The notes: generated by a model not told the origin, from the sequence alone. A stretch of 64,000 bases of DNA from Volvariella volvacea V23 (GCA_000349905.1 KB722741.1:1147368-1211367); one strand, 5' to 3'. Counted from the stretch's first letter, positions 1 to 12,485 are shown. Translations and numbers: made by a program.

Positions 1-5
1 ATTTG

Positions 6-630
6 TTATTTAAGTGCTGTGTCTAGAAGTGTGTGCTCTTGAAATGCCATATCGGCTTTGTTGCCTAGTTTTTGGACACCGCGTGAGGTTGGGATTTCAA
101 GCATAGATGAAGCAAAGGTGGACTCGAACCCTTCATCGCCTGGGACTTGTCTTGACCATGCCTCTTCTCCATTTGATCTTCCCTCGCTCAAACATTTCAT
201 CCAATTCATGCGGTAAAATTTCTCTTCCTTCCGTAACGCGTCGCGTTCAGCCAACGAGCTCCATCGCCGCATCTCCAACCTTTTTCAGTGCCCGATATCA
301 CCCTTTGTATTTCAATGCCCTATCCAATTGTTCCAACCCAATCTCTTCCTGCTCCGACACTCTCCTGTATCATCACCTTTGACAGCACAATTGCAGTGAT
401 CCGCGGCAATACTTCTCTAGCTGCATCACCTCTATAGCTCTATTCCTGAATTCTTCATCCACCCGCCGATGGGCGATCCAAAATTCAGATAGGAGCAAAC
501 TTGGGGCGCAAGACGAGCACCCCAATATTCTGCGAAGCGCTGTGAAATCATGTGCACGGACGTCCAGTGATTGTAGCAAGGGCGCAAAATCCACACCGAG
601 TACAACACTAATAATAATCGGGGCCAACGG
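6..630 (-). pseudogene. decayed coding sequence of unknown family
   Basis: On the minus strand one frame reads as plausible protein from about 627 down to 110, but it is broken by TGA codons: two adjacent ones near 370, one near 300 and one near 255. Between them lie protein-like stretches such as EQEEIGLEQLDRALKYKG and EILPHELDEMFERGKIKW. A second frame is open from 278 to 6. All the internal stops are TGA, which would arise from CGA (Arg) by a single C-to-T change, so the region looks like a decaying gene rather than chance ORFs. Further minus-strand fragments with protein-like composition extend to about 1.2 kb. I cannot assign a family. The alternative is non-coding sequence with lucky open frames. 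Confidence 0.3.
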
Positions 631-1990
631 TCACGGTGCCGCGTTGCTCCATTTCGTTGCCATAGACAACATATTGACACTCGTTGCATTTGTTGAGCCC
701 ACAGACAAGGTCGCAGTCGGCTTTCCGCTTGGGAGATTGCGCATGAAGAGCGTTCGCGCCCTGGCCTTGTTCGATGTGGGGCGATCTCCTTCTGGGACAC
801 ACCTGGGGCCAATGGGGCTTGTGCCGGAAACCGCCGAGCGGGCGTACGTCAGGCGATGCGTATCAGTCCAGCAAACTCGAGCGCCAGCAGCGACATCACA
901 AGGGGGCGATCGGTTTCAAGCGCATGCCGCAGGTTCGGAGAAATGGAATTCGCCTGTGCATCCCGCCGCCGACGTCGGTGGGAGGAGGGGGGCTTGCCGA
1001 GCCGGCAGTGGTCTCCGGAAAACAACAGACGCCTTGTTCTCGTTCCGGCACATCCATACGGTGCAGCTGCCCACATGATATCACCTCGCCGGTGCGTAGG
1101 GCAACCAGCGACAGCGATCCTCGTTGTGGGTCCCACTGAGGCTCAGACAGGCACGAAGCAAAGGCCGGCCTTGGGCCTGTGCTGTGTTTGTTACGCCGGG
1201 GTCGATGGTTACCAGGCAATCGACGATCCGTTTCTTATTGTGAATACAACGCTAACGAGCGCACCTTTGGGGTCGATGCGAAAACCTTATCTCGCATGGT
1301 TTTAATTTATATAAGGCGAACCCTGAGGAATTCCGAACCAACCTACTTCCCCACCTTCTCACCCACCGCGTCGCGCCCACCGTCGTCGTCGTTCGGCCTT
1401 TCCATTCGCACTTACTCATCAGGCGGCGGCGATTACATTTCACCCCTGCGGTCTTTACATTTCGATTTGATAACCATTACCTCCTGAAAACGTCGGCACA
1501 AGTTCCGAAATCGGACTGCAATTGATTGAGAAATTGGCAATTTCGAATTCTGTTGGCACACGTCAAAAACTCAAAAGCGTAGCGTGAGCGACCCACTCTC
1601 TTCTCCTTCCACTCCTCCTTTCTTCCCCAACTTCCCTCTGCACCAGGCTCCAGCTCATCTGCTTTGTCTTTTTAACAGCTTTTGTACCGTTCTCGTCGCG
1701 TTCCTGCTTTAGACTTCTTTTCGTTGCTTTACACAAGAATTGGTAAGTTGCATCATCTCGTTTTTTGCTTCCGCCTGCTTTGATACGGTGGGAGCCATGT
1801 CATGCCATGCGTCTGTCGTTCAAAACATATAGGGCTAACGTTTCATCCCTTTCTCATTTTTTTTCGCTATTAAAGCACACAGGTCTACCTTGCTGCGCAT
1901 CGTTACTCTTCACCCCCAACTCGTATCATCCCTCTCGTAGAAACACCTAATCCACCCCTCCACGACAAAAAAGCCTCGAGCAAAAAGAAG
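631..1990. other. intergenic, promoter side of the 1991 gene
   Basis: No gene with supportable splice structure is visible. The part up to about 1220 may belong to the decayed minus-strand sequence. From about 1590 to 1760 the plus strand is rich in C and T (CTCTTCTCC, CTCCTTTCTTCC), which is typical of fungal transcription start regions. A leader intron from the GTAAGT at about 1743 to an AG near 1880 is possible ahead of the gene at 1991. Confidence 0.4.
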
Positions 1991-3206
1991 ATGGCAACAT
2001 ACTCCGCCTTTTTCTCCTCCGGCCTCCTCGCCTCCTCCTACCACCCGCACCAATCCTACAGCGCCATGTCCTTGGACGAACCTACGAACGATACGAACAG
2101 CAGCAGCAACAGCATGAGCATGAGCATCACGCCGACGAAACCTCGCAGCCCAAAGTCGTCGTCGACACTGACCGCCACATCCCACCGGATCTCCGCGCTC
2201 TCGCCCTGCCCCCGTGCGATTGCGGACGACAGCGACATTGAAGATCGGGATGGGACACCGATTCCGGCGCGGACGGTTCAAATGGCGGCGGTGGGATCGC
2301 ATCCGACGCCGTTGTCAAGCTCCTTCACGCCCTCGTCGTATTCATCGGTATCGTCCATGTCGTCTTCAGGCTCCTCTTCGAATGTTAATAATGTTGCAAT
2401 GACGACGACGAGAATGCACAAGACTTCGGACCCATCGAGACCCGTCCAGCGTCTGCGGAGACGCAGATCGAGCTTGACGGTCGGCGCTGCGCCCATCACG
2501 GCCATCAAGTCGTCCGCGAGGAACGCCGAGGCCGCTGCTAACCTGCAGAGACATCTCGCTATGGGCTCGGCCAGCGGCGCGGAGGAGATGTTTGGCGCCA
2601 TCAGCGCCGTCGGTGTGAACGTGAACGTGAGCGGTGGGAGACAGAGAAGCGGGAGTCTGGGTGGCCTGCTGAGCGGGATGAGAATAACGGGACAGCACGT
2701 GGAGGACGAGTTTTTCGCGGCTGCTTCGTCGTCTAGGAGCAGGAGCAGGAGTGGGAGCATTAATACGCAGACGGTAGGCAACAAGACGATGTTGATGAGG
2801 ATGAGAAGCGGGAGTCTGGGCGCTAAAGGTATCCCAGTCTCTGTCGCTGGGATTCCTCCTACCACCATCGTTGGTGGCGGTGGCGCGGCAGCAAAGAAGA
2901 TTGTCAGCGGTGCAAGTGCAACTGGGTTGTTAAGGTTAGGGTTCAGTTCCTTCCTTCTGAATTCTCGACTCACGCTCTCTCCCTTTCCCTGTCCTGTGAC
3001 TTAGACCACGCAGACCGATCAGACGCGCCATCTCATCCAACATCGTGCAGTCGGCCACGCCCCCGCCCAACATGCCCCTCCCGGCCCTCCCGCCGGTCCC
3101 ACCCGCGCCGGCTCCGCTGTCGTTCTCGAGACGGGGCTCGCCCTCGCATTCGCCGTCGAGGATGGGGAGCAGGGAGGTTACGCCGGTTGCTGGGGGCAGG
3201 TGGTGA
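1991..3206 (+). CDS. Ser/Arg-rich low-complexity protein of unknown function
   Basis: Two exons: 1991-2934 and 3005-3206, with a 70-nt intron that splits an Arg codon (AG|A). The predicted product is 381 residues. I recognise no folded domain. The chain is dominated by Ser, Pro, Gly and Arg, with repeated phosphorylation-type motifs: RRRSS near residue 160, and RQRSGSLGG and RMRSGSLGAK near residues 220 and 275, plus an SRSRSRSGS stretch. After the splice the tail is Pro-rich and ends in SRRGSPSHSPSRMGSRE. Repeated R-x-x-S and S-P sites suggest a phosphoregulated, disordered protein in the cytoplasm or nucleus; that is inference. The start is the first ATG after a C/T-rich leader. A stop directly inside the intron frame supports splicing. 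Confidence 0.65.
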
Positions 3207-4360
3207 GCGTGAGCGTAATCGAGGCCTTCCGTTCTCTTTCGCGCGAAGCGAACCTCCGATTTGCCCGCTGGCCGTAAACGCGCATCTATGCCCCCCTCCC
3301 TTTCCCTTGTCTCCGTCCGTGTCGCCTATTACATGTTGCCACATCTATGCCCCCGTTCGCGTTCACGTTTGCTCGTCCCATTAATCACCTGTATCATCTT
3401 TTCTCAATCTTGGCATTCTTCATCCCATCACATTCAACATTTGACGCTTGACGCTTGACGTTTAATGTACACTCCCCCTCCTCCTTCCAAGCCCCCATCT
3501 ATGCCTCAATCACGCGCGTGCGCACCACTATACTATACTACCCTATCTTACACTACACTATACTATGCATTATGCCCCGCATTCGTTTCCTCACTCCATG
3601 GCCTCCACCACATCTGTTCGTTCCTTCTGCTACTATTACAACTGCGACCACAACCACAGCTCTTACCTTACTGCCACTAGTACTATTCGCTCGTTCTCAT
3701 ATCCTAATCTACGTACAACCATAGTTAATCACTGCATACACGATTTAGAGTACCACAGAGAGTTTAATGACACCGTCCGTCGCTGAGCGATCGCTGAACA
3801 TCTATATGGCAGCCACGCCCAAGTCGTGATTGGCGTGATCGTGCTTTCCTCGTCTCATGGCCAAGCATCACCGCGAATTCGTTTCATTTCTCCGACACAT
3901 GCATCCAATATACAGCTTATACGCACACCGCACACCGTCACCCGTGGTCACCCACCGTCCACGGCGGCTGAGAAGCTAGAACACCCTCCCTCCGTTTCAT
4001 TTCTCGTACACCTTCACGTACGCGTACGTGTTCCTCATCGTACAGCACGCGTCGGCGGCGTTCGTGTTGATCGTTACCTCGTCTCACGTCCAGCTTCCCT
4101 TCACGGTCGACCGTGACAATTGTTTGAACAAGCCCACCAATCACTGCATGGATATGAATCCAGGGACCATTGTACGAGAGGGGTGGTCGTGAAGTAATTA
4201 AAGACCGATATATCCTGCTATAGCTAGTGCGGCGGAGTACACTGTGACGGCATTTTAGTACTACATTTATACGAGTCACTGAATTTAAAAAAAAAAACAC
4301 TAGCATTCCATAATCAACCGTAGCCCTATCTAGGGTTACTGTGGCGTACTAGAGACCGCT
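3207..4360. other. intergenic between the 1991 gene and laccase 1
   Basis: This holds the 3' flanks of two converging genes. From about 3455 to 3720 the plus strand is C/T/A-rich, with short repeats of the type ACTATACTA around 3525-3570. I see no ORF with coding character. Confidence 0.5.
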
Positions 4361-6728
4361 TTACACGGGTAGAGGGCCGTCGTAGCCTGGACAGAGCAAC
4401 GCCCAAGCGTCTCGGATATTGCCTATATCGATAAGTATGGTTATAAGCTTTCTGTGGAGCTTTGTTCGTCTTGACGAGGATAAAGCTCACCAGGTGGGGG
4501 TGTGATACTGCTTGGATCCTCGGCAAAGACGACGGCGAGACCACTGGGAAGCCAAGTTCACCAGATGAGATTATGCTTGGGGGGGCAGAAATGAGAGGGG
4601 GGTGCGTACAGTTCAAGGTGCCAATCGATGTGACTAGAGACGGACGAATGGGTAAGCGCTATGCATCGAGCTGGGGAGAGCGAAGAGGGACTTACCAGTG
4701 GAGGATCCAAGGTCCGGGGTTGTCGGTCATGAAACGGATGGTGACGTTTTGGCCTTCGTCGCCAATGTTCACGACGTCGCGACGGACCTGGGAGACAGGC
4801 GTTAGGTGCGTGTCGTTGCAAGAAGCTGATTAACCAAGATCCATACGGGGTCTACGTAGTTGACAGTTGGACTTCCTGCACTGCGGACAACGTCGAATGT
4901 ATGCTGGTGAAGAGTTGAGCATAACACTCAAAACCATGGGACTGAACAACGACTTACACCGTGTAAATGGAAAGGATGCTTGAGGTATAGCAGCGTCAGT
5001 ATCACTTATCAAAACCGATTCAGACACAAATCCACTCACCGGTCCTCCTGGAGCTCCACCAGGCATAGTAATCTCCACGACCTGATTCCTCTTCAGCTCA
5101 ATCGTTCCATTCGGCAACACCGCCGGCGGACGAATGCCCGACAACAGCTGCAACAGCACCGGCGCCTGTGGCGGCTCAAACGGCACGCCATTAATCGTAA
5201 ACTTCATGATATCGAAATTGAAATCAGAGTCCAGTGTGAGGCTGACATCGGGAGGCGAGACGTAGCCAGGCTTCGTCCCCGGAACCTCGTTCGGGACGAG
5301 GTTTCGCAGGTTGTACTCGTAGAGCGGGTTGGTGCTGGGCTTGTAAGGCGTCTTTGGGTCTTCCATCGGGGCACCCTTGTAGCGCAGGATGGCGGAGTTG
5401 AGCCCGCCGTAGAAGCCGGTGGTGCCGAGGCTGGGGTTGGCTCTGATCCAGTAGTTCCCGACAGGCTGGTCGGCGTTCACGACGATCGAGTAGCGTTGGC
5501 CGGCGTAGATTTGGATTGAATCGACGGTGAGTGGTTTGGTGTTGACGCCATCTGCTTCGATGATGGTCTGCTCGAGGCTCAGTTGAAGTGTATTTGATCA
5601 AGCCGAGGATGTGGGCTCACCATGTTGTGACCGTCGATTGAGAAGACAAAGTTGTCTTCGCAGGCCATGTTGATCAAACGGAATCGGAATCTATACCCCG
5701 AGGCAACGATGACTTTGGAAAGGGGTGCAGTGGACACGATCGGGTCTTGTCCATCGCTGCCAACAAGGTATCGTCCTCTTCCATTGATCAGTGTGGAGTC
5801 AGGCGTTGCCCCTGGTCCAGTTTCGGGAGACTTTACGTGGTACCTTGTGCAAAAGGTCAGCTTTATAGGTGAGGGCGCGACTAAATTTCGTACCAGTCGG
5901 TGAGTGAGATGATCGTACCCTCTATAAGTTAAATCAATCATTCGTCGTTCATCAAGTAGCTCTAATACTTGCCGTCGTCTATGTCGTATCTTCAGTTCTG
6001 TCAGGCCAATACTATATACTGAGTATGACTGATGACGTACAAATCTCTGTGTGGATCTTCGGGGTCATAAAGGACCAAAGGACCTCTTAACCCATCGCAG
6101 TACTGAGTAGCTGGCGAATTTTTTATCAAAACTACGAATAGTCGTCGCGAAATAGTGGCAGTAGAACTCACAAAAGTGAGAATGATACCAGAAGGTACCC
6201 GCCTGGCCCGGTGCCGCAAATTCATATACAAAACCTTTCGACGGAGCAATGGGGCATTGCGTAACACTTGCGACCCCGTCCATGTAGGAAGTACGATTTT
6301 GAAGAAGCCCGTGCCAATGCTAATAGGGATTAAAACAGGGGACTTGGGTTACCAGAAGTGCAAATGCAACAGATTTAACGCACGATGCTTGTAGGCAAGA
6401 GTTGTTCTGTGTCGTTGAGCTTATTGAGGGTGGTTACCCGGAACTTGCTCCCCTATATCATTTTCTGAGCGCTGAAGAACTACTTTGCAGAAGAAGGAAA
6501 GACCTTTTTGGCGGCTATCAAGGGTCCTGGATGCAACCCATTGACCACAGTGGCACTGTCAAAGCATTTATAAAGCGAAGTGGGTATGATGACCAGTCAT
6601 TCGTACCCTCTAGTAAAACCATCAGGATCTATCTTTGCGTTTTCTATGACCAGCGTCGTGACGGGTCCCAGCGAAGCGGCAGAGAAAGCTATCAAGGTGG
6701 ACAGTGCGACCAATGTCGGTAATAACAT
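4361..6728 (-). CDS. laccase 1 (secreted multicopper oxidase)
   Basis: Laccases are extracellular enzymes that oxidise phenols and aromatic amines and reduce O2 to water. I can read about 15 exons. The start [19 protein letters not shown] is a signal peptide. All four copper signatures are intact: HWHG with [11 protein letters not shown] after it, WYHSHF, HPFHLHG, and [15 protein letters not shown]. The residue ten after the cysteine is Leu, so a Leu axial position at the T1 copper. The domain order is Cu-oxidase type 3 (about residues 25-145), the central domain (about 155-300) and Cu-oxidase type 2 (about 360-490). The end [10 protein letters not shown] lacks the acidic tail of the other laccases here, so this is a different subclass. 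One intron, near 5950-6000, appears to use a GC donor (G|GCAAGT), giving [13 protein letters not shown]. It is transcribed in the same direction as laccase 2. The sequence shows no lesion. Confidence 0.93.
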
Positions 6729-6822
6729 CTTGCCGAAGAGAGTGCGTGAGAGAAGGGAGTTCTTGTGAGAGAGAACGAACCAAGGCGTTCTTCGTGAGGA
6801 TAGGCGACAGAATGAAGTTGGT

Positions 6823-6829
6823 CTTTATA
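6823..6829 (-). promoter_or_regulatory. TATA box of laccase 1
   Basis: The minus strand reads TATAAAG about 95 nt upstream of the laccase 1 start codon, inside ACCTGCTA-poor, otherwise mixed sequence. The spacing fits fungal TATA promoters. Confidence 0.45.
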
Positions 6830-7585
6830 CCTGTAGCAGACGAGAGGGAATCCATTAAATCCTTGTGGGCAATCAAAAGGGCTGGAGCACCGGTGTACAT
6901 GCACCGTGTTTCGGCCGCTGGACTGATGCTTGTTCAAGTTTTGCGTGCAGCATGGAACGATGTGTTGAGTAAACCCGCGATGTACGTCGGACAGGACATT
7001 GGCAGCTGTACACGAAGAAACACGACTTACGACGTCGTGATACTTGGATAAGCTAAATGGAGTAGACGTGGATTTAGTGCTCGATGAATGGGGAAGTAAC
7101 TTCGGAATGACACCAAGTGTGATCCGATGTCGAAGTATTGCGAGACAGCCGGGAGGTATTTCAAAAAGAACGTAGAGCATACATTGAGGCATTTTATGCG
7201 AGAAGTGGTTTATGGGGAAAACTCCACTTGTCACAGGCGGTAGAATCCATGACGGGCGGGTGTATTGAACTCGAGACCCTGAGGACAACAAGCTAAGCGA
7301 AGTGCTAGACGCTGTTACGAGTGATGTTTCACGTCTGTGTACGCATGCCATTCCGCTGACGATTCAGCCTTCAGGTGTCAATGAGAGGCACGCAACTGCA
7401 TGGAAAATCGGAGATTACGTCGTGATTGCTATCCTTCAACTTGAAGCACAAAGCATTCATCACGTTTATGACATACAAAAAGAACGGAGAATCTAGCCCG
7501 TTTGGTTGGAGATATGCTAGAAGGCGAGAAATATAAACGCGTTGCAAAAATTGATCAGCTCACCATTTCACCTGCACAGTCCATC
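6830..7585. other. intergenic promoter region
   Basis: The upstream region of laccase 1 (minus) and of the small gene at 7586 (plus) share this stretch. An AATATAAACGCG motif at about 7531 lies roughly 55 nt before the small gene's ATG and could be its TATA box. No coding sequence is supported. Confidence 0.4.
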
Positions 7586-7833
7586 ATGATCATTACCAAG
7601 TTGCTCTGTCTTGTAGCCTCCATTGCTCCAACGCTTGCGGTGGGTGAAGCTTTGTTGCAATGGTTTGCTACCCGCTGTTGACCACTATCTGATAGGCGCC
7701 GGCCCCTGAACGAGTTACGATCGAAAGGGTCATTCATACAATGATTGACAAGCCACCCTATATGACCCGATACACGACTACGGTGGTCTGGGAGTACGAG
7801 TTTCACCCTCCTTCAAGCATTTCCTCTTGCTGA
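7586..7833 (+). CDS. possible tiny secreted protein
   Basis: Two exons, 7586-7639 and 7696-7833, with a 56-nt intron (GTGGGT...GATAG), give a 63-residue product. The first exon encodes MIITKLLCLVASIAPTLA, a textbook signal peptide ending in an A-x-A-like site. The second begins with APAPERVTIERV and contains PPYMTRYTTTVVWEYEF, a Thr-rich stretch before a Cys-containing end. An AATATAAA box lies about 55 nt upstream. Laccase 1 starts about 860 nt away and is divergent. I do not recognise a family. Short secreted proteins of this size are common in agarics. The call rests on the join of a signal peptide to an open second exon; without transcripts it remains tentative. Confidence 0.4.
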
Positions 7834-8899
7834 TGAAAACTTGTTCAGGCCACATGAAACCTCTGCTGCATGAGTAACACTGTTAGGATGGAACATCACC
7901 AAGTATTGTAATCCATAGGCGTTACTGCTCTGCAAACTTGTATATATTGCTTGATGGGTAGAGTCGTAATTGGTACCTAGTGGTGTTGAGAAATGCCGCG
8001 TCAGCCTATTTTATTATCGGTTACAAGTGAAATTGGTGTCAATAATACTGACATTGGATATCATGCATCATGGCCGGCGTTGTTCGCGAAAAGGACGATT
8101 GGAGCTTAGCAACAGATGTTTCATTCTGTTGCGCCGCCTGGGTGCTTCTAATATTAGATATTGCATGATAAACATCGTGTAGGTAGGCAATATATCGATA
8201 CTCGTGCCTGAAGACAAAAAGCAGCATTAAGTATCCATAAATAGGGTGCAATACATGCTTCTTGACGAAGTCGAGAAAGGTCTAGCAACCACGTCCATGC
8301 GAGTTGATTTGATATGTCATTAGAGCAGTTCTTTGAAGTTGATTAACCCAACAACGGTTTAGCGTGGCATGATCGAAGTCTCAAGTCCGACGATAATCAC
8401 TTACTGATGACCACGCCGAGACCTAGTCAGATTCTAACAGAAGGTGCTGGGTCAGCCTGGTTGTATGGTTAGCCCATTCTTGAGATACTACTCAACAGCG
8501 TCGTGTGGATGCATTGATTTTGACCACGGCAGTATCAGAGTTTGGCTTTAACGGTACAGCAGCCAAACAAAGTCATACGACTTCGGCAGCTGCCATTATA
8601 TACGTGCTCTTCGCCCACCGAATATTAGGAAGGATTTAGTGCTTATGTAAGCGGTGCGGAGCCCGAGTCAGTAAAGTCACCTAAAATAGTGTAAAGTACT
8701 AGGAGTTTGAGTTTCGAGGGGATGGCTGATGTCTCATATCCGGAAAAGGGGCCCCACATAAGACAGTGATGAGTCATTTAGTTTGAACCGTCATTTACCC
8801 CTACTCACAAAAACATCATCACACTCAACACCATTATCGCTACCTAAAATTTCCTCATTCTCAAAGCAACAATCATTGAGATCATTAGAGCTTAAACCA
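7834..8899. other. intergenic
   Basis: AT-rich intergenic DNA. The last 100 bases are rich in A and C (leader of the 8900 gene). No coding sequence is supported. Confidence 0.5.
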
Positions 8900-9477
8900 A
8901 TGCATGCCAGCACTTCCAAACGGGCGGGATCAAACAACTTGCCCGCGTTGCAAGGAATCGCTAGGGCCCCTGGGCTCTACAAACAATTCGTTGAATGCGT
9001 CGATGACTATTCTAGGGGAGGCGACTCGCCCGAGATGGTTAAGAAATTCCAGGATAGTGCTATAGAGGTATGGCATCGTCAGCTTATTCTTCTCAAGATT
9101 TCTAACACTTAGTTCGATAGCTTGTCCAGATTCTACTACGCGATGACCTCATAGCTTGGGAGGCACTACCACGCATCTGTTCGCCGATGTTGTCCGAGTT
9201 AGGGCATACAGACAGCCCGGAAGAGTTCAGACGTGCTCAATTGTATGCAGGGGTGGATAAACTGGGTGAGATATTGAGACGAAAGAGAGGCAGGATACTT
9301 GATCGTGAGATACTAATCATGACGGGAAATTGGAACGAGGAACGAAAGATCCTGGAGCAGGAGACAGTCGAGTTGTTGAATGAGGAGAAGTTTTTAGCGG
9401 CTCAGTTGGGTGTGGTATTACGGGGGGGAAAGGAGGTATGGGATGAACTCCATGCGCGAGGTGCTGCAAATGATTAA
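8900..9477 (+). CDS. small hypothetical protein, helical
   Basis: Two exons, 8900-9067 and 9121-9477, joined across a 53-nt intron (GAG|GTATGG...GATAG|CTT), encode 174 residues. The first ATG after an A/C-rich leader is used (MHASTSKRAG). The product is charged and probably mostly helical: LYKQFVECVDDYSRGG near residue 30, a middle part LVQILLRDDLIAWEALP, and a C-terminal half rich in Glu, Arg and Lys (GEILRRKRGRILDREI, then NWNEERKILEQETVELLN). I see no signal peptide, membrane segment or known motif. It lies tail-to-tail with laccase 2, 454 bp away. The continuous frame through the splice and the biased composition support a real gene; the function is unknown. Confidence 0.6.
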
Positions 9478-9931
9478 ATGCTTGCTATCATTTGAGGTCG
9501 CTACCTTTTGAATCATTCTTTGACCTTGTATATGTACACGGTGCTCGTAGCAAATCTCATGCCCCGCACGGTACAATGGAATAGACAGCAAAAGCGAAAT
9601 GACATTTCGATACGAGTTTCTACGCACTAAAATTATATAAATAAACAAAAGGCAAAATTTGGAAGGGGAAAAATGAGACAAAAGAGGATACAATCCAGAT
9701 GAAGACATAAATAAAGCGGGAGAAGAGAGAAAATATAGATCAGAGTGAAAGACGACAGATGAGAGCAGGAATTTCATAATTATCAATAACAATAAATCAA
9801 ATCAAATCAAGCCAATTCTAATTGAATGCCAGGCTCATTCAGCAACCCCAGGATGAAAAGTTGTCAACCAGGACTACTGTAGCATTTTCCATAATGCCGT
9901 TTGTCTGAAAAAACCAAGTGGCTTATCCGTT
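9478..9931. other. 3' flanks of two converging genes
   Basis: AT-rich sequence between the 8900 gene and the end of laccase 2. Around 9640-9810 it is purine/A-rich on the plus strand (AATAAATAAAGCGGG, AATAACAATAAATC). Nothing coding is seen. Confidence 0.5.
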
Positions 9932-12485
9932 TACTTGTCTTCAGAATCCAAGGCATTGTAGATGTCGCAAAGCTCTTCCCATTCCGCTGTAAGGATTAGA
10001 GTGTCACGTCAGTATCGAATAAAGATTAAGGCAAAGCACAATGAACTCACGAGGAGGCTGAGGCCCGTTGATAACACCTTGGCTATCTTCTGCAATGATG
10101 ACACCAAGACCGCTGAGGGAGGATTAGCAAGCGATTCTCAACTTCATGGCATCATGTGCTCACCTGCGGAGGTGCCACTCAATGTGGCTGTTGAAATGTC
10201 CCTAGTGGTTAGTTGCTTCTGCATGGTAGATGTTAAATGGCAAAACTCACCAGTGCAAGTACCAGGGACCAGCATTATCAGTAACAAATCGGATAGTGAC
10301 GTTGTCTCCTGGGCGACCAATAGCAACAACATCACGACGAGGAGGATCCACGTAGTTATAAACCGGGCTTCCAGCACTACGGATAACGTCAAAAGCGTGC
10401 TGTTTTGGATGTTAGAGCGCTGTAAAGAAAAATCAAATATTAAAATGGATACTCACACCGTGGAGATGCATAGGGTGCTTGATAGCCCAGAATTAGCAAG
10501 AGGGTACTGAATACAAAAAGATGGGACGTACAGGTGCACCAATAGCAGAACCTTGACCACTAATAACTGGGAATGAAATTTGTACCACTTTGTTTGCAGG
10601 TAACTCGATATAAGATCCGGTGGGCAAGAGTGAACCTATTGGTGCAAGAGTAGTGTCACAAAAAGGGTAGTGATGCCTGAGTGTTCACACTCACTGGGAG
10701 GGGTACCACTGAGGATTTGAAGCAAGGATGGGACATCAGGAGACGTGTAGGAGGTTCCATCAATAGTGAATCGCCCTCCAGACTAGTTTCGTCATTCCCA
10801 AAGTGTTCAATAAGGATCGAATCAAAGAAGCGAAGGACTCACGAATCCAATATTGACAACCAGGTCAATGTCGGCACCATCAATCTGAGCAAGACCGGGC
10901 TATCAATGGAAGAGGCATCAGTAAACACGACTAAGTCTCAAGGTAGAAGGCATCCTCACAGCTCCAGGGTTAACGACAGGCTTTCATGATATCAGCATAA
11001 TAGTTTTACCACAAATATTCAAAAAGCTTACATGCAAGTCAGGTTCATTCAAACGGTTGAGACTGTCCTGAAGACCCGTTCCAGTTGGGTCTGCAATAGG
11101 CGCTCCTTGGTACCTCAAGATTGCGCTGTTAATATTGTTTCCGAACCCAGTCGGTCCCTTGTTCGGGTTAGCGCGGATCCAGTAATTGCCAACTGGTTGA
11201 TTTGCGTGGAGCTATTAGACAAGATTTAAAGACGTTTTGAATTGTATTGAGGAAGATTCGAACGTACGACAAACGAGTATCGTTGACCTATTCGTATAAG
11301 ATTCCCCAACTCAGCTAAGAGGATACATCGAGAATCGCCGGGGGCTTACCAACAAAGATCTGCAACGAAGTGACAGTAACGGGCTGAACACTAATACCAT
11401 CAGCTTCAATGACAGTCAATACGTGTCCTTCGATGGAGAAGATCCAGTTCGGATCGCAGGACATGGAGATCAACCTCATGCGGTACTTGAGGCCTTGCTG
11501 GACATTGACGACAGAAAGGGGAGCATTGAAGTTCGCAGACGAACGACCCTGGCCGTTAATCAAGGTGGATTGAGGGGAACTAAAAGCCGGAGAGGTTAGT
11601 GAATGAACGTTGTCAGGGCAAATTAGACGAACATTCCACCACTAAGCTGCTCGGCAGGTGTGTCTGAATTACGCAGAACGGATGTTATTCGCTACGGTGG
11701 TGGTGTTGAGGACTTGCGTGACTCACGATACCAGTCGGCCAAAGTGATGATTGTGTCCTCTTGTTTTCGTCGGGGTTAGGAACTTGGAAATATGTGAGCT
11801 TAGTAGGCTTACCATTATCAACATCATAGAGACTCAGGTGAGGATCGTTTGGATCATAGATAATGAAGGGTCCTCGAAGTCCGTCGCAGTATTGGGCATC
11901 TAGGAGGAATAAGGGCTTACTCAACTAACCAGACGCGACTTACCAAGGTGAGAGTGATACCAAAACGTTCCCACTTCATCGGTAGCAGTGAATCGGTAAG
12001 TGAAAGTATGACCAGGAGCGATTGGGCATTGGGTGACGAATGCGGGACCATCAGCCCATGCGCTGTCACGTTGGAATAATCCATGCCAGTGCTATTATAG
12101 GTCATTTTTCATCGCCAGTAAGACCGTGAAACGGCAAATAACGTCTGGTACTCACGATGGAGGTGCTCTTGCGAAGTAGGGAGCTGCTCAATTGGTTGTC
12201 TACCTCGATAAAAAATTCATCTCCCTATTGACGAAACGTCAGAGCAACCTCAGGTATAGTAATACGGGACTTCTAAACCTTTTGGCCAGTAATGACGGCT
12301 CCAAATAAGCCACCGTTGACCAGGATTGCCTCGCGCTGTCTACCGTCAGGAGTAACCTGCGCATTGGTCAACTCTAGGGTGTGGGAGCTCTGTTGTGCAG
12401 CAGCATAGCTAACACCCAAAGTCATGAGGGTTATCATGAAGGTGAGGGCGTTGAGCAAGGATTGCATTCGCGATGAGAAGGCCAT
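9932..12485 (-). CDS. laccase 2 (secreted multicopper oxidase)
   Basis: This oxidises phenolic substrates outside the cell. The start [17 protein letters not shown] begins a signal peptide of about 30 residues. Copper motifs are complete: [29 protein letters not shown] (Met where many laccases have Phe) and HCHIEWHLRSGLGVI, which puts Leu at the axial T1 position. The cores [17 protein letters not shown] and [20 protein letters not shown] are typical of basidiomycete laccases. The many short introns fall at the same places as in laccases 3 and 4. The product ends in [18 protein letters not shown], an acidic tail shared with laccase 3. An unusual shared intron is preceded by AT|GT and joins to give [12 protein letters not shown]. 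No frame lesion was found. It is a paralogue of laccases 3/4 although 43 kb away and on the other strand. Confidence 0.93.

Noticed and set aside
542..1305. Plus-strand ORFs of 120-178 codons
   Set aside because: They overlap each other in different frames and have no splice or start support; if anything is coding here, the minus strand looks better.
2278..2973. 231-codon minus-strand ORF
   Set aside because: Mirror of the low-complexity plus-strand gene; composition is explained by Ser/Arg codon bias of that gene.
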